Positions 1 through 7,128 of a stretch of 64,000 nucleotides of DNA are shown here, piece after piece; position 1 is the stretch's first letter, and each line of letters begins with the position of its first letter. The notes beneath the pieces were generated by a model. It did not search any database. It was given only the letters and a program-made list of their open reading frames with translations, and was not told where the DNA came from. This stretch comes from Streptomyces marinisediminis. GTDB lineage: Bacteria > Actinomycetota > Actinomycetes > Streptomycetales > Streptomycetaceae. The position numbers and the translations under genes were made by a program. The stretch spans positions 1 to 64,000 of the forward strand of contig NZ_JAPKFL010000018.1 in assembly GCF_026262575.1 (NCBI RefSeq). The letters are read 5' to 3'.

Positions 1-86
1 GTCTGCCTGACGAGATCACCCGGGCCCTGGACGACGTCTCGGCCCCGCTGCACCGCTACCCCGACCACGACTGGAGCACGCTGTGA
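1..86 (+). CDS. C-terminal fragment, probable aldo/keto reductase
   Basis: The window opens inside a gene. The frame starting at base 3 runs without a stop for 27 codons and ends with TGA at 84-86. The visible tail contains a stretch reading ALDDVSAPLHRYPDHDW. A leucine-rich helix followed by a YP...W motif resembles the C-terminus of NADPH-dependent aldo/keto reductases, but 27 residues are too few to be sure. The stop overlaps the GTG start of the next gene as GTGA, so the two are probably co-transcribed and translationally coupled. Confidence 0.45.
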   Translation, partial: LPDEITRALDDVSAPLHRYPDHDWSTL

Positions 87-2332
87 CCACCTCCGAGGGC
101 ACCCCCGGCACCCCCGGCACCCCCGGTGCCACCGACGGCTCGGCCGGCCCGGGCGGCCCGGGCGGCCCGGCCCCCGCGAGCGGTCCGGGCGGCGACGGGC
201 CCGGTGCCGGTGGGCCTGGAGGCGGGGAGTCCGGTGCCGGGGAACCCGGGGGCGGGGAGCCCCGGGGCAAGGCGGCGGAGTTGATGGCCGCCGTGCGGGC
301 GGTGGAGCGCGGTGAGCGGTCGGCCGCCGAGTTCTTCCCGGCCCCGGAGCCGCCCCGCGCCCCCCGCCGCGCCCCCGCCCCCGGGGCGGCCCGCGTCGGC
401 CCGCGGGCCGACGCGGGCGACGCCGTGGTGGTGCCGCCGGAGGTGCCCCGGGTGCTGGCGGCGGGCGGCGCGCCGGAGTCGCTGGCCCCGGCCGTCGTCG
501 AGGCCCTGGGCCCGCAGGCCGCCGAGGAGCTGCGGGAGGACCCGTGGCGCCTGCTGGCGGTCGCCGGGGTCGCGCCGGAACAAGCGGACGCCTTCGCCGC
601 GGCCCTGGGCGCCGAGGGCGGGACGGGCGAGCCCCGGCGGGCCCAGGCCCTGGCGGGCTGGCTGCTGGAGCGGGCGGCCCGCTCGGGGCACACCGTGCTC
701 GGCGCCGAAACCCTGGAGCGCGGGCTCGCGCGGTACGGCGTGCCGGACCCGGGGGAAGCGGTGCGCGAGGCGGTGGACGCCGGAGCGGTGCTGGTCTTCG
801 AGGGGGAGCCACAGGACGCCGAGGCCCCGGTGCCGCTGCTGCTGGGCCTGGAGCGCTGGGCGCTGGCCGAGGAGAGCCTGGCCGACGGGCTCCAGCGGCT
901 GCGCGGCACGTTCGCGGCGCCGGACGCCGACGAGGCGCGGCGGTGGGCGGCGGCGGCCGACGGCGTGCCCTCCGCGTCCGCGGCCGAGCTGGTGCGGGCG
1001 GCGGCGGACAGCGGCCTGGTGGTGCACACCGGCGGGGAGGCCGCCCGCGCCGAGGTGGCCGCGCTGGTGGCCGCCGCCCGGGCGGCCGGGCTGCGCGCGT
1101 GCGCGGCGGCGCACACCGCAAACGGGAGGCAGCGGCTCGCGGCCCTGGTCGCGGCGGCCGGCGAAGCGCTCGCCGCCCCGGCACCCGGGCCGCCCGCGCC
1201 CGGCATGCCCGAGGTCGGTGGCGTCGAGCACGCCGGGGCCGGTGGCACCGAGCACGCCGGGGCTGGTGGCGTCGAGCACGCCGGGGCTGGTGGCACCGAG
1301 GCGGAACCCACGGGCGGGGCCGTCACCGTCGCCGGTCTGCTGAGTGGCCGGGAGGGGCCGACGCGGCAGGAGGACGGCACGCTGGCGCTGGACGTGCTGG
1401 CGGTGCTGGACGCCCCGCTGCTGGACACGGAGGCCGCCGCGGCGCTCGTCGAGGCGCTGCCGGACGGTGCCCGCCTGGTCCTGAGCGGAGACTTGCACCT
1501 GCTGGGCTCGGCCGGTCCGGGGCAGGTGCTCGCTGACGTGCTGGCGGCCGGCGTCGCGCCCCGCGTCGTCTCCCGCACGCCCGACCCCGGCCCCCTGGGC
1601 GAGCTGGTCTCCGGCGTCGGCGCCGGTGAGCTGGTCCGGGTCGAGGCGCCGGACCGGGAGGTGGTCATCGTGCCCGTGCGGGAGCCCGCCGAGGCCGTGC
1701 ACCGCACCGTGCAGCTCGTGGCCGACTCGGTGCCGCGCGCGCTGGGGATCGACGCCGCGGACACCCAGGTCGTCACGCCCGGCCACGGCGGCGGTGCCGG
1801 CACCCGGGCGCTGAACAGCGCGCTGAAGGAGCGGCTCAACCCCGGCCCCGGCCGCTTCGGCGGCTTCGACCCGGGCGACCGGGTGGTGTACTCGGTGGCG
1901 CCGGGCCGCGTCACCCTGGGCACGGTGGCCGGGGCCGACGACCGGGGGCTGCGCGTGACGGGGGCGGACGGCTCCGCGTGGACGGTGGCGAAGGAGCGCG
2001 TGGGCACGGCGCTGCGGCACGGGTGGGCGGTCACCGCACACCAGGCCGCGGGCCTGCGGTGGCCCGCGGTGGTGGCCGTGCTGCCGGGAGACGCGGCCGA
2101 GGCGCTGGACCGGCCGTGGGTCTACACGGCGTTCGGGCGTGCGGAGCGGCACCTGTCCGTCGTGCAGGGAGTGGAGGGCGCGCTGCCGCGCGCGGTGGCG
2201 GAGCGGCCGGGAGCGCCCCGCTCCACGCGGCTGCGGACGCTGCTGCGCCCGCAGCCGCGGCCCGGAGCTAAGGAGGCTCAGCGGGCGGAGACGGCCGCGT
2301 CGTCCTCCGACTCCCCGCCGCCCGCGCCGTAG
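83..2332 (+). CDS. Helix-hairpin-helix protein, degenerate RecD2-like helicase
   Basis: A 749-residue protein. Residues 1-70 are a Gly/Pro-rich disordered leader. Residues about 110-190 resemble the helix-hairpin-helix region of RecD2-type helicases, and the rest follows the RecD2 layout. The site expected to hold Walker A (about residue 312) reads TGGEAARAE and has no GK[ST]. The Walker B region reads LAVLDAPLLD. A GDxxQLPS-like motif survives as GDLHLLGS, followed by AGPGQVLADVL. C-terminal UvrD_C_2-like remnants read VTAHQAAG and YTAFGRAE. The fold is therefore probably kept without ATP hydrolysis. It may act as a DNA-binding scaffold in repair or recombination; that role is inference. The GTG start is fixed by the GTGA overlap with the upstream gene. 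The 3' end overlaps the convergent gene by 55 bp. Confidence 0.75.
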   Translation: MTTSEGTPGTPGTPGATDGSAGPGGPGGPAPASGPGGDGPGAGGPGGGESGAGEPGGGEPRGKAAELMAAVRAVERGERSAAEFFPAPEPPRAPRRAPAPGAARVGPRADAGDAVVVPPEVPRVLAAGGAPESLAPAVVEALGPQAAEELREDPWRLLAVAGVAPEQADAFAAALGAEGGTGEPRRAQALAGWLLERAARSGHTVLGAETLERGLARYGVPDPGEAVREAVDAGAVLVFEGEPQDAEAPVPLLLGLERWALAEESLADGLQRLRGTFAAPDADEARRWAAAADGVPSASAAELVRAAADSGLVVHTGGEAARAEVAALVAAARAAGLRACAAAHTANGRQRLAALVAAAGEALAAPAPGPPAPGMPEVGGVEHAGAGGTEHAGAGGVEHAGAGGTEAEPTGGAVTVAGLLSGREGPTRQEDGTLALDVLAVLDAPLLDTEAAAALVEALPDGARLVLSGDLHLLGSAGPGQVLADVLAAGVAPRVVSRTPDPGPLGELVSGVGAGELVRVEAPDREVVIVPVREPAEAVHRTVQLVADSVPRALGIDAADTQVVTPGHGGGAGTRALNSALKERLNPGPGRFGGFDPGDRVVYSVAPGRVTLGTVAGADDRGLRVTGADGSAWTVAKERVGTALRHGWAVTAHQAAGLRWPAVVAVLPGDAAEALDRPWVYTAFGRAERHLSVVQGVEGALPRAVAERPGAPRSTRLRTLLRPQPRPGAKEAQRAETAASSSDSPPPAP
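1217..1300 (+). repeat. In-frame 24-bp tandem repeat (3.5 units)
   Basis: Three and a half near-identical 24-bp units inside the helicase-like gene encode GGVEHAGA/GGTEHAGA. They lie in a linker between the nucleotide-binding-like core segments, so copy number can change without a frameshift. Confidence 0.85.
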
Positions 2333-3087
2333 CCCCCCGCACCCCGTCGCGCGGCGCCCTGCCCGGCCCCCGGGGCCGCGTCGGCGTCGGCGTCGTCGGC
2401 GTCGTCGGCGTCGATGTCCTCGGTGTCCTCGGTGTCCTCGATGTCCTCGGTGTCCTCGTCGTCGAAGACGGTGCTGATGTCGTACCGGCAGACGACGCGC
2501 TCGGGGTCGGCGCCGTCGAACGGCTGGTCCAGCCACTCCCCCGGCTCCGCGGGCTCGTCGTCGGCGACGACCCACAGGGTGGAGTCGCCCTCGGTGAGCC
2601 CGAACTCCTTGTGCCGGGTGGCGAGCTCGTCGGGCTCGAACTCACCGAAGAGGACGCCCAGCGCTGCGTGCACGCTGCTGCCCGGCGTGTCGGCGTCGCC
2701 CTCCGAGGGGTCGACGGCGTCCGGGTCCAGGTCGGTGACGCGCTGGGCCTGGGCGAGCAGGCGCAGCGGGTCGCTGACGGTGTAGTCGCGGCGCATGTAG
2801 ACGCTCAGGGCGGTGGGTTCGTCGGGCCCGAGGTAGCCGTGGGCGCTCTCGCCCCCGGGGATCTCGAACGGGGTGACCTCGTCGTAGGCCCCGTACAGGA
2901 GTGCGTCGTACGCCTCGCCCGCGGCGGCGAGGTCGTCGTACGCGGCGTTGACGGCGGCGTCGGCGGCAGCCCCTCGGGTGCCGCGGGCCCGTCGTTCGAC
3001 CACCTCGAGGTGGTGGTCGAGGGCGGACTTCAGGGCTTCGACGGACGCGCGGACCTCGGCGGCGGTGGGCTGCGCAGCATCAGACAT
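2278..3087 (-). CDS. Conserved hypothetical protein with acidic C-terminal tail
   Basis: A 269-residue protein starting at ATG (3085-3087). Residues 1-70 are predicted helical (AEVRASVEALKSALDHHLEV). The middle, residues 80-195, is a soluble domain with no family I recognise. Residues about 210-245 are a low-complexity run of Glu/Asp/Thr built from TED and DAD repeats. It is convergent with the helicase-like gene, with a 55-bp tail overlap, and divergent from the DUF5703 gene. Cytoplasmic, judging by the absence of a signal or membrane segment. No function is proposed. Confidence 0.7.
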   Translation of the reverse strand: MSDAAQPTAAEVRASVEALKSALDHHLEVVERRARGTRGAAADAAVNAAYDDLAAAGEAYDALLYGAYDEVTPFEIPGGESAHGYLGPDEPTALSVYMRRDYTVSDPLRLLAQAQRVTDLDPDAVDPSEGDADTPGSSVHAALGVLFGEFEPDELATRHKEFGLTEGDSTLWVVADDEPAEPGEWLDQPFDGADPERVVCRYDISTVFDDEDTEDIEDTEDTEDIDADDADDADADAAPGAGQGAARRGAGGYGAGGGESEDDAAVSAR

Positions 3088-3134
3088 ACCGCAGACGCTA
3101 TCCGGAGGCGGGCCCTATCCGCACAATGGATGCG

Positions 3135-3323
3135 ATGCCGGAATATGAATTTCGCGATGTGTACGTCCCGCGTGGGGTCTCCCGGAGCGCCGCCACGCGG
3201 TCGTTGACCGAGCAGGCCGAGTACGGCCACTGGGAACTGGACCGGCTGCGCCTGTACCCGGACGGCAGCCGCCGGGTGCGGCTGCGGCGCCGCATCATCC
3301 GCCAGGTGCGGGCCACGTGGTGA
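3135..3323 (+). CDS. DUF5703 family small basic protein
   Basis: A 62-residue protein beginning MPEYEFRDVYVPRG and ending in a very basic tail (RRVRLRRRIIRQVRATW). This matches my recollection of the short DUF5703 family conserved across streptomycetes; function is unknown. An in-frame ATG at 3126 would add three residues. Homologues begin MPEYEF, so 3135 is preferred. No good Shine-Dalgarno is visible near either ATG, so a leaderless transcript is possible. The Arg-rich end suggests nucleic acid or RNA polymerase contact, which is inference. Confidence 0.75.
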   Translation: MPEYEFRDVYVPRGVSRSAATRSLTEQAEYGHWELDRLRLYPDGSRRVRLRRRIIRQVRATW

Positions 3324-3339
3324 CCGGGCGCGCCGGGGT

Positions 3340-3376
3340 GACCGCGAATCCCGCCGCACCGGCGGGACCCGCGGTC
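3340..3376. terminator. Bidirectional hairpin terminator
   Basis: Stem of 7+8 bp (GACCGCG and TCCCGCCG with their complements) interrupted by an AA/CC internal mismatch, with a 3-nt loop. It lies between the convergent DUF5703 and long chaplin genes and could serve both. Confidence 0.65.
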
Positions 3377-3389
3377 GCGGTGTGTCGGG

Positions 3390-4166
3390 TCAGCGCTGCG
3401 CGGCGACGCGGGCGCGGCGGTACAGCACGTAGCCGCCGAGCATCAGCGCGGTGCCGACCGGGAGCACGGTGGTGAGCGCGGAGGCGCCGGTCTCGGCGAG
3501 CTCGGCCTGCGGCTCGTGCCGGTCACCGGCCGGGGTGACGCCGGTCTCGCCGCCGTCGCCCGCGGTGTCGCCCGGCTTCTCGGCCTCCGGCTTCTCGGCC
3601 TCGGGCTTCTCGCCCTCCGGCTTCTCGCCCTCCGGCTTCTCGCCCTCCGGCTCCTCGCCACCCGGCTCCTCGCCCCCGGGCTCCTCCGGCCGCTCCTCGC
3701 CCGGTCCTTCGGGCGCGCCGCCGTTGGTGCAGTCGTTGCCGATGGCCGGGTTGAGGACGCCGACGACGTCCACGGTGTTGCCGCAGACGTTCACCGGCAC
3801 GCTCACCGGCGCCTGCACGGTGTTGCCCGAGAGCACGCCCGGCGACCCGACGGCCGCGCCGTCGGCCTCGGCGCCGCTGTCGTGGTGACCGTCGTCGTGG
3901 TGACCGTCGTCATGGCTGTCGTCGCCGACGTTCGCACACTTGTTGCCGATGGCCGGGTTGAGCCCGCCGACGACGTTCACGGTGTTGCCGCAGACGTTCA
4001 CCGGCACGTGCACGGGCGCCTGCACGGTGTTACCGGACAGCACGCCCGGCGAGTTGACGGCGGCACCGTCGGCGTCGGCGTCGGCGTAGGCCGCGACGCC
4101 GGAGAGGGCGAGCGCGCCGCCCGCGGCCACGACGGTGATCAGGCCCTTTTTGGTGACCTGTCGCAT
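3390..4166 (-). CDS. chpC: Long chaplin, sortase-anchored, two chaplin domains
   Basis: A 258-residue secreted surface protein. Residues 1-30 are a Sec signal (MRQVTKKGL..., cleavage near AYADADADG). Two chaplin domains follow at about 31-80 and 98-148, each with the GVLSGNTVQAPV and VPVNVCGNTV signatures and two cysteines. A His/Asp linker separates them. A Pro/Glu pentapeptide repeat spacer (165-205) leads to an LAETG sortase motif, a membrane helix and an Arg-rich tail. Long chaplins are linked to the cell wall of aerial hyphae and, with short chaplins, form the amyloid hydrophobic sheath. The symbol chpC rests on the gene order next to a short chaplin, as for S. coelicolor chpC/chpH from memory; chpA/B-type assignment is possible. 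Confidence 0.93.
   Translation of the reverse strand: MRQVTKKGLITVVAAGGALALSGVAAYADADADGAAVNSPGVLSGNTVQAPVHVPVNVCGNTVNVVGGLNPAIGNKCANVGDDSHDDGHHDDGHHDSGAEADGAAVGSPGVLSGNTVQAPVSVPVNVCGNTVDVVGVLNPAIGNDCTNGGAPEGPGEERPEEPGGEEPGGEEPEGEKPEGEKPEGEKPEAEKPEAEKPGDTAGDGGETGVTPAGDRHEPQAELAETGASALTTVLPVGTALMLGGYVLYRRARVAAQR
3574..3678 (-). repeat. 15-bp tandem repeat, cell-wall spanning spacer of long chaplin
   Basis: Seven consecutive 15-bp units encode EEPGG/EKPEG/EKPEA pentapeptides between the second chaplin domain and the LAETG anchor. Repeat number would set the reach of the chaplin domains through the wall. Confidence 0.9.
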
Positions 4167-4246
4167 GGTTGCTTCCTGTCTTCGTTGCTGGCGGGACGGC
4201 GAGGCGGCTCCGCAGTGCCCGCGGACCTCGGCTCGCCGGAACTGAC

Positions 4247-4279
4247 AGCCCCGGAGCGCGTGGCGCGCGCTCCGGGGCT
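4247..4279 (-). terminator. Terminator of short chaplin gene
   Basis: Perfect 14-bp stem (AGCCCCGGAGCGCG with its complement) and a 5-nt loop, placed 38 bp beyond the short chaplin stop codon and upstream of the long chaplin gene. It implies that the short chaplin is terminated on its own. Confidence 0.8.
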
Positions 4280-4316
4280 CGGCATCAGGCCCTCACGGGC
4301 TCAGTCAACCGTGACG

Positions 4317-4550
4317 TCAGTCGTTGATGCAGACGTTGCCGAAGGTCGGGTTCAGCACGCCGATGATGTCGATGGTGTTACCGCAGAGGTTCACCGGAAT
4401 GTGCACGGGCACCTGGACAACGTTGCCGGACAGCACACCCGGCGAGTTGACGGCGGCACCGTCGGCGTCGGCGTCGGCGACGGCGACGCCCGCACCCGCG
4501 AGAACCAGGCCACCGGTGGCAGCCGCAGCGGCGACGACCTTCTTGATCAT
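4317..4550 (-). CDS. chpH: Short chaplin (ChpH-type)
   Basis: A 77-residue secreted protein: Sec signal to about residue 26 (MIKKVVAAAAATGG...AVADADADG), then a single chaplin domain. The domain has the GVLSGNVVQVPV motif, VPVNLCGNTIDIIG-like central segments and the terminal FGNVCIND, with the two conserved cysteines. Short chaplins are amphipathic proteins that self-assemble at the air-water interface and let hyphae grow into the air. The start is set by the strong Shine-Dalgarno AAGGAGGAAC just upstream of ATG; the longer upstream frame has no ribosome site. A sigma-BldN-like promoter and a 5'UTR hairpin lie upstream. Confidence 0.95.
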   Translation of the reverse strand: MIKKVVAAAAATGGLVLAGAGVAVADADADGAAVNSPGVLSGNVVQVPVHIPVNLCGNTIDIIGVLNPTFGNVCIND

Positions 4551-4568
4551 TGTTCCTCCTTGTTGGCA

Positions 4569-4593
4569 ATGCGGTCCCAGCCACGGACCGCAT
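4569..4593 (-). other. Inverted repeat in 5' leader of short chaplin
   Basis: Perfect 9-bp arms ATGCGGTCC and GGACCGCAT with a 7-nt spacer. The repeat starts at about the predicted transcription start and ends a few bases before the Shine-Dalgarno. It could be a 5' mRNA stabilising stem or an operator. Confidence 0.65.
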
Positions 4594-4598
4594 CCCGT

Positions 4599-4626
4599 GT
4601 AACGAGGAGTGGAAGGCATGGCTACG
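4599..4626 (-). promoter_or_regulatory. Predicted sigma-BldN promoter of short chaplin
   Basis: On the minus strand CGTAGC (4626-4621) is followed after exactly 16 bp by CGTTAC (4604-4599). The known sigma-BldN consensus is CGTAAC, 16 bp, CGTTGA, and chaplin genes are established BldN targets. The predicted start leaves a leader of about 40 nt. Confidence 0.65.
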
Positions 4627-4773
4627 TTTCGCCCGGCGCATTCACCCGTGCCGGTGAAACCCGCACACACGCCCGACGTTGGTCGCACGCAGCCGCGCGC
4701 ACGGCCCACGCGGCGCCGCGACGCCCCGCCCGGCCCCGGCGTCCCGCCGGCGGCGGGCCCGGGCGGGGGCGCG

Positions 4774-6108
4774 TCAGCACTGCTCGATGAACCGGTCGAG
4801 CACGCGCACGCCGAACCGCAGGCCGTCCACGGGCACGCGCTCGTCGACTCCGTGGAACATCCCGGCGAAGTCCAGCTCCGGGGGCAGTTTCAGCGGGGCG
4901 AAGCCGAAGCAGCGGATGCCCAGGTCGTCGAACTGCTTGGCGTCGGTGCCGCCGGAGAGCATGTAGGGCACGGCCCGGGCGACCGGGTCCTCCGCGACGA
5001 GCGAACTCTGCATGGCTTCGACCAGGGCCCCGTCGAAGGTGGTCTCCAGCGCCTTGTCCGCGTGCACGTCCTCGCGCCTGACCCGCGGGCCGAGGACGCG
5101 GTCGAGGTCGGCGAGGAACTCCTCCTCGTGCCCGGGCAGGAAGCGGCCGTCCACGTGTGCGGTCGCCTGGCCGGGGATGACGTTGACCTTGTACCCCGCG
5201 CCGAGCTGGGTGGGCGCGGCGGTGTTCTGCAGCGTGGCCCCGATGATCTTGGCGATGCCGCCCAGCTTGGCCAGGGTCTCCTCCATGTCCTCCGGGTCGA
5301 GTTCGACGCCGAGCGCGTCGGAGAGCTCGTCGAGGAAGGCGCGGACCGTCTTGGTGACGCGGACGGGGAACCTGTGCCGGCCGAGCCGCCCCACCGCCTC
5401 GCACAGCTCGGTGATGGCGTTGTCGTTGTTGGTCATCGAGCCGTGGCCGGCCGTGCCGTCCACGGTGAGCCGCATCCAGTGCATGCCCTTCTGCGCCGTC
5501 TCGATCAGGTACAGGCGCAGGTTCTCGTTCACCGTGAAGGAGAAGCCGCCCACCTCGCCGATGGCCTCGGTGACGCCCTCGAAGAGCCCGGGCTGGTGGT
5601 CGACGAGGTGGCGGGCGCCGTAGCGGCCGCCGGCCTCCTCGTCGGCCAGGAAGGCGAGCACGATGTCGCGCGGGGGCTTGCGGCCGGTGCGCATGCGCTC
5701 GCGCACGACGGCCAGGGTCATGGCGTCCATGTCCTTCATGTCCACCGCGCCGCGGCCCCACACGCAGCCGTCGGCCACCTCGCCGGAGAACGGGTGGTGC
5801 CGCCAGTCGTCGGCGTTGGCCGGGACGACGTCGAGGTGGCCGTGGATGAGCAGGCCGGGCCGGGACCGGTCCACGCCGGGGATGCGCACGACGGTGGAGG
5901 CCCGCCCGGGCCGGGACTCGAAGATCTCCGGCTCCAGCCCGACGTCGGCGAGCTGTCCCGCGACGTACTCGGCCGCGGCCCGCTCGCCGGGGCCGCTGTC
6001 GTCTCCGTAGTTGCTGGTGTCGATGCGGATGAGGTCGCGGCAGATGCCGACGACCTCGTCCTCGCCGGTGACGGCGCTGTCTGCCGGGGTCGGGCTCGAC
6101 TCGCTCAC
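4774..6108 (-). CDS. M20/M25/M40 family metallo-hydrolase (peptidase/deacylase)
   Basis: A 444-residue enzyme of the ArgE/DapE/carboxypeptidase G2 superfamily. Metal-site motifs are visible: GHLDVVPA (first His ligand and catalytic Asp), GRGAVDMKD (bridging Asp), FLADEEAGG (catalytic Glu and Glu ligand) and a C-terminal SGGTDAKQF segment. The dimerisation/lid domain lies at about 190-330. It should hydrolyse a peptide or acyl-amino acid bond with one or two zinc ions; the substrate is unknown. The GTG start at 6108 is preferred over the upstream frame because GGAGG lies at the right distance. No signal peptide, so it is cytosolic. It sits in the usual streptomycete place between chaplins and tRNA-Leu. 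Confidence 0.9.
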   Translation of the reverse strand: MSESSPTPADSAVTGEDEVVGICRDLIRIDTSNYGDDSGPGERAAAEYVAGQLADVGLEPEIFESRPGRASTVVRIPGVDRSRPGLLIHGHLDVVPANADDWRHHPFSGEVADGCVWGRGAVDMKDMDAMTLAVVRERMRTGRKPPRDIVLAFLADEEAGGRYGARHLVDHQPGLFEGVTEAIGEVGGFSFTVNENLRLYLIETAQKGMHWMRLTVDGTAGHGSMTNNDNAITELCEAVGRLGRHRFPVRVTKTVRAFLDELSDALGVELDPEDMEETLAKLGGIAKIIGATLQNTAAPTQLGAGYKVNVIPGQATAHVDGRFLPGHEEEFLADLDRVLGPRVRREDVHADKALETTFDGALVEAMQSSLVAEDPVARAVPYMLSGGTDAKQFDDLGIRCFGFAPLKLPPELDFAGMFHGVDERVPVDGLRFGVRVLDRFIEQC

Positions 6109-6248
6109 ACTGCCTCCAGGTGGTGACGGGGGTCCTCCCCCATCCTGGCGCCTCGCGCGGCCTCCCCCAAGGCCAGGGGGATCGGCGGCCCGGAATCCAG
6201 TGCTATCGTGGGCGTCGCGCCGAGCGGCACAGCCCGCGCGGCCCACCG

Positions 6249-6335
6249 GTCCGGGTGGCGGAATGGCAGACGCGCTAGCTTGAGGTGCTAGTGCCCGTTA
6301 AGGGCGTGGGGGTTCAAGTCCCCCCTCGGACACCA
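6249..6335 (+). tRNA. tRNA-Leu(GAG)
   Basis: An 87-nt class II tRNA with encoded CCA. The acceptor stem pairs GTCCGGG with CTCGGAC. The anticodon stem CTAGC/GCTAG encloses the loop TTGAGGT, anticodon GAG, reading CUC leucine codons. It has a long variable arm and the T-loop sequence GTTCAAGTC. Its 3' end serves as the attachment site for the adjacent integrated element. Confidence 0.95.
6312..6335 (+). other. attL core (3' end of tRNA-Leu)
   Basis: The T-arm and acceptor 3' strand of tRNA-Leu form the left attachment core. The integrase remnant lies just downstream, the usual int-att geometry of tRNA-targeting elements. Confidence 0.8.
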
Positions 6336-6341
6336 GCGAAG

Positions 6342-6366
6342 ACCCCGGTTCATCTGGGGTTTTCTG
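6342..6366 (+). terminator. Terminator after tRNA-Leu
   Basis: ACCCC...GGGGT stem closely followed by TTTTCTGCTTT, a rare T-rich tail in this genome, just 6 nt past the tRNA CCA end. A similar hairpin recurs after attR at 10784. Confidence 0.6.
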
Positions 6367-6383
6367 CTTTCCTGGGCAGTGGC

Positions 6384-6404
6384 GTGACCAACCACGTGAC
6401 CAAC
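6384..6404 (+). repeat. Left arm-type integrase sites
   Basis: Two direct copies of GTGACCAAC (6384-6392 and 6396-6404), 12 bp apart. The same nonamer recurs near the right end at 10614 and 10668, with a variant at 10625. Paired short direct repeats at both ends of an element are typical arm-type binding sites of tyrosine integrases. Confidence 0.7.
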
Positions 6405-6423
6405 GGCCCAGCGATTCCCCAGG

Positions 6424-7128
6424 TCAGACCAGGGATGACAGGCCGAGTCGGCCTGCACCGGAGGCGGCCAGCCGCCGCGCTCCGCCCTTACGAGAGTGCC
6501 CGTATCAGGCCATGGTGTAGCCGGGCGAGTGGTGCCGGACGTTGGCGGAGACCTCTACGGGGTTCTCCCCGACCCCAGATCGTTTGTGACCTTGCTGTGC
6601 CGCCAGTCGTGGATGCGGAACTGTTCGGGCAGCCTCAACCGGGTGCGCAGGGTGCGCCAGCGGGCCGAGACCTTCTCCGGGTCCTGCGGTCCGCCTGCCT
6701 CGCCCCGGTACAGCTTGCAGCCGTCGCGGGCGAACACCAGGTCATGGTCCGTCCAGGCGGAGCCGAGACGCTTCCGCTCGGCGTCCTGGCGCTCCTTCTG
6801 CCACTTGAGGACGTTCATCACTGCCTGGTCCACGTAGATGACGGCGTTGTCGTCGCCGTCTTTGGTGAGCTTCCGCAGCCGGTAGGAGTTGCCCTCTCCG
6901 ACCACGACCCAGCCCAGTTCAACAGCTCCCTCGTCCCAGCGGACGAGGGGCCACTTCACGCCCAGGGCCTCGCTGCGGCGGACGCCCGTGGCGGCGTAGA
7001 CGGTCCACAGAGGAGCGTCCCTCAGGCAGTGGTGCGTCAGACCGCCGTCACAGGCGGTTGCCGCACGGCTCCCAGACCGAGGACAGGAACCGCCCGGTGC
7101 CGTCATCGTCCAGGGCCGGGTACTTAGG
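6424..7128 (-). pseudogene. Tyrosine integrase, C-terminal remnant
   Basis: The readable core matches a tyrosine recombinase: box I ATGVRRSEALGVKW with the catalytic Arg and box II RIHDWRHSKVTNDL. In the next frame ENPVEVSANVRHHSPGYTMA is followed by a TGA (6505-6507) and then YGHSRKGGARRLAAS. That places a stop one codon before the probable catalytic Tyr. At least three lesions are visible: a frameshift near 7040 separating ALDDDGTGRFLSSV from the core, a frameshift near 6558, and the TGA. The N-terminal DNA-binding part is missing where the IS256 remnant begins. It lies directly beside attL, so it was the element's own integrase. Confidence 0.85.

Noticed and set aside
16-2575. Two very long minus-strand open frames (672 and 839 residues) opposite the helicase-like gene
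   Set aside because: Low-complexity Ser/Ala/Arg products, no domains; expected antisense shadows of a high-GC gene.
3451-4790. Plus-strand frames across the chaplin genes
   Set aside because: Mirror of the chaplin repeats; no signal or domain, while the minus strand gives perfect chaplins with ribosome sites.
6285-7127. Plus-strand 280-residue frame starting inside the tRNA
   Set aside because: Begins within tRNA-Leu and runs antisense to integrase remains; no family features.
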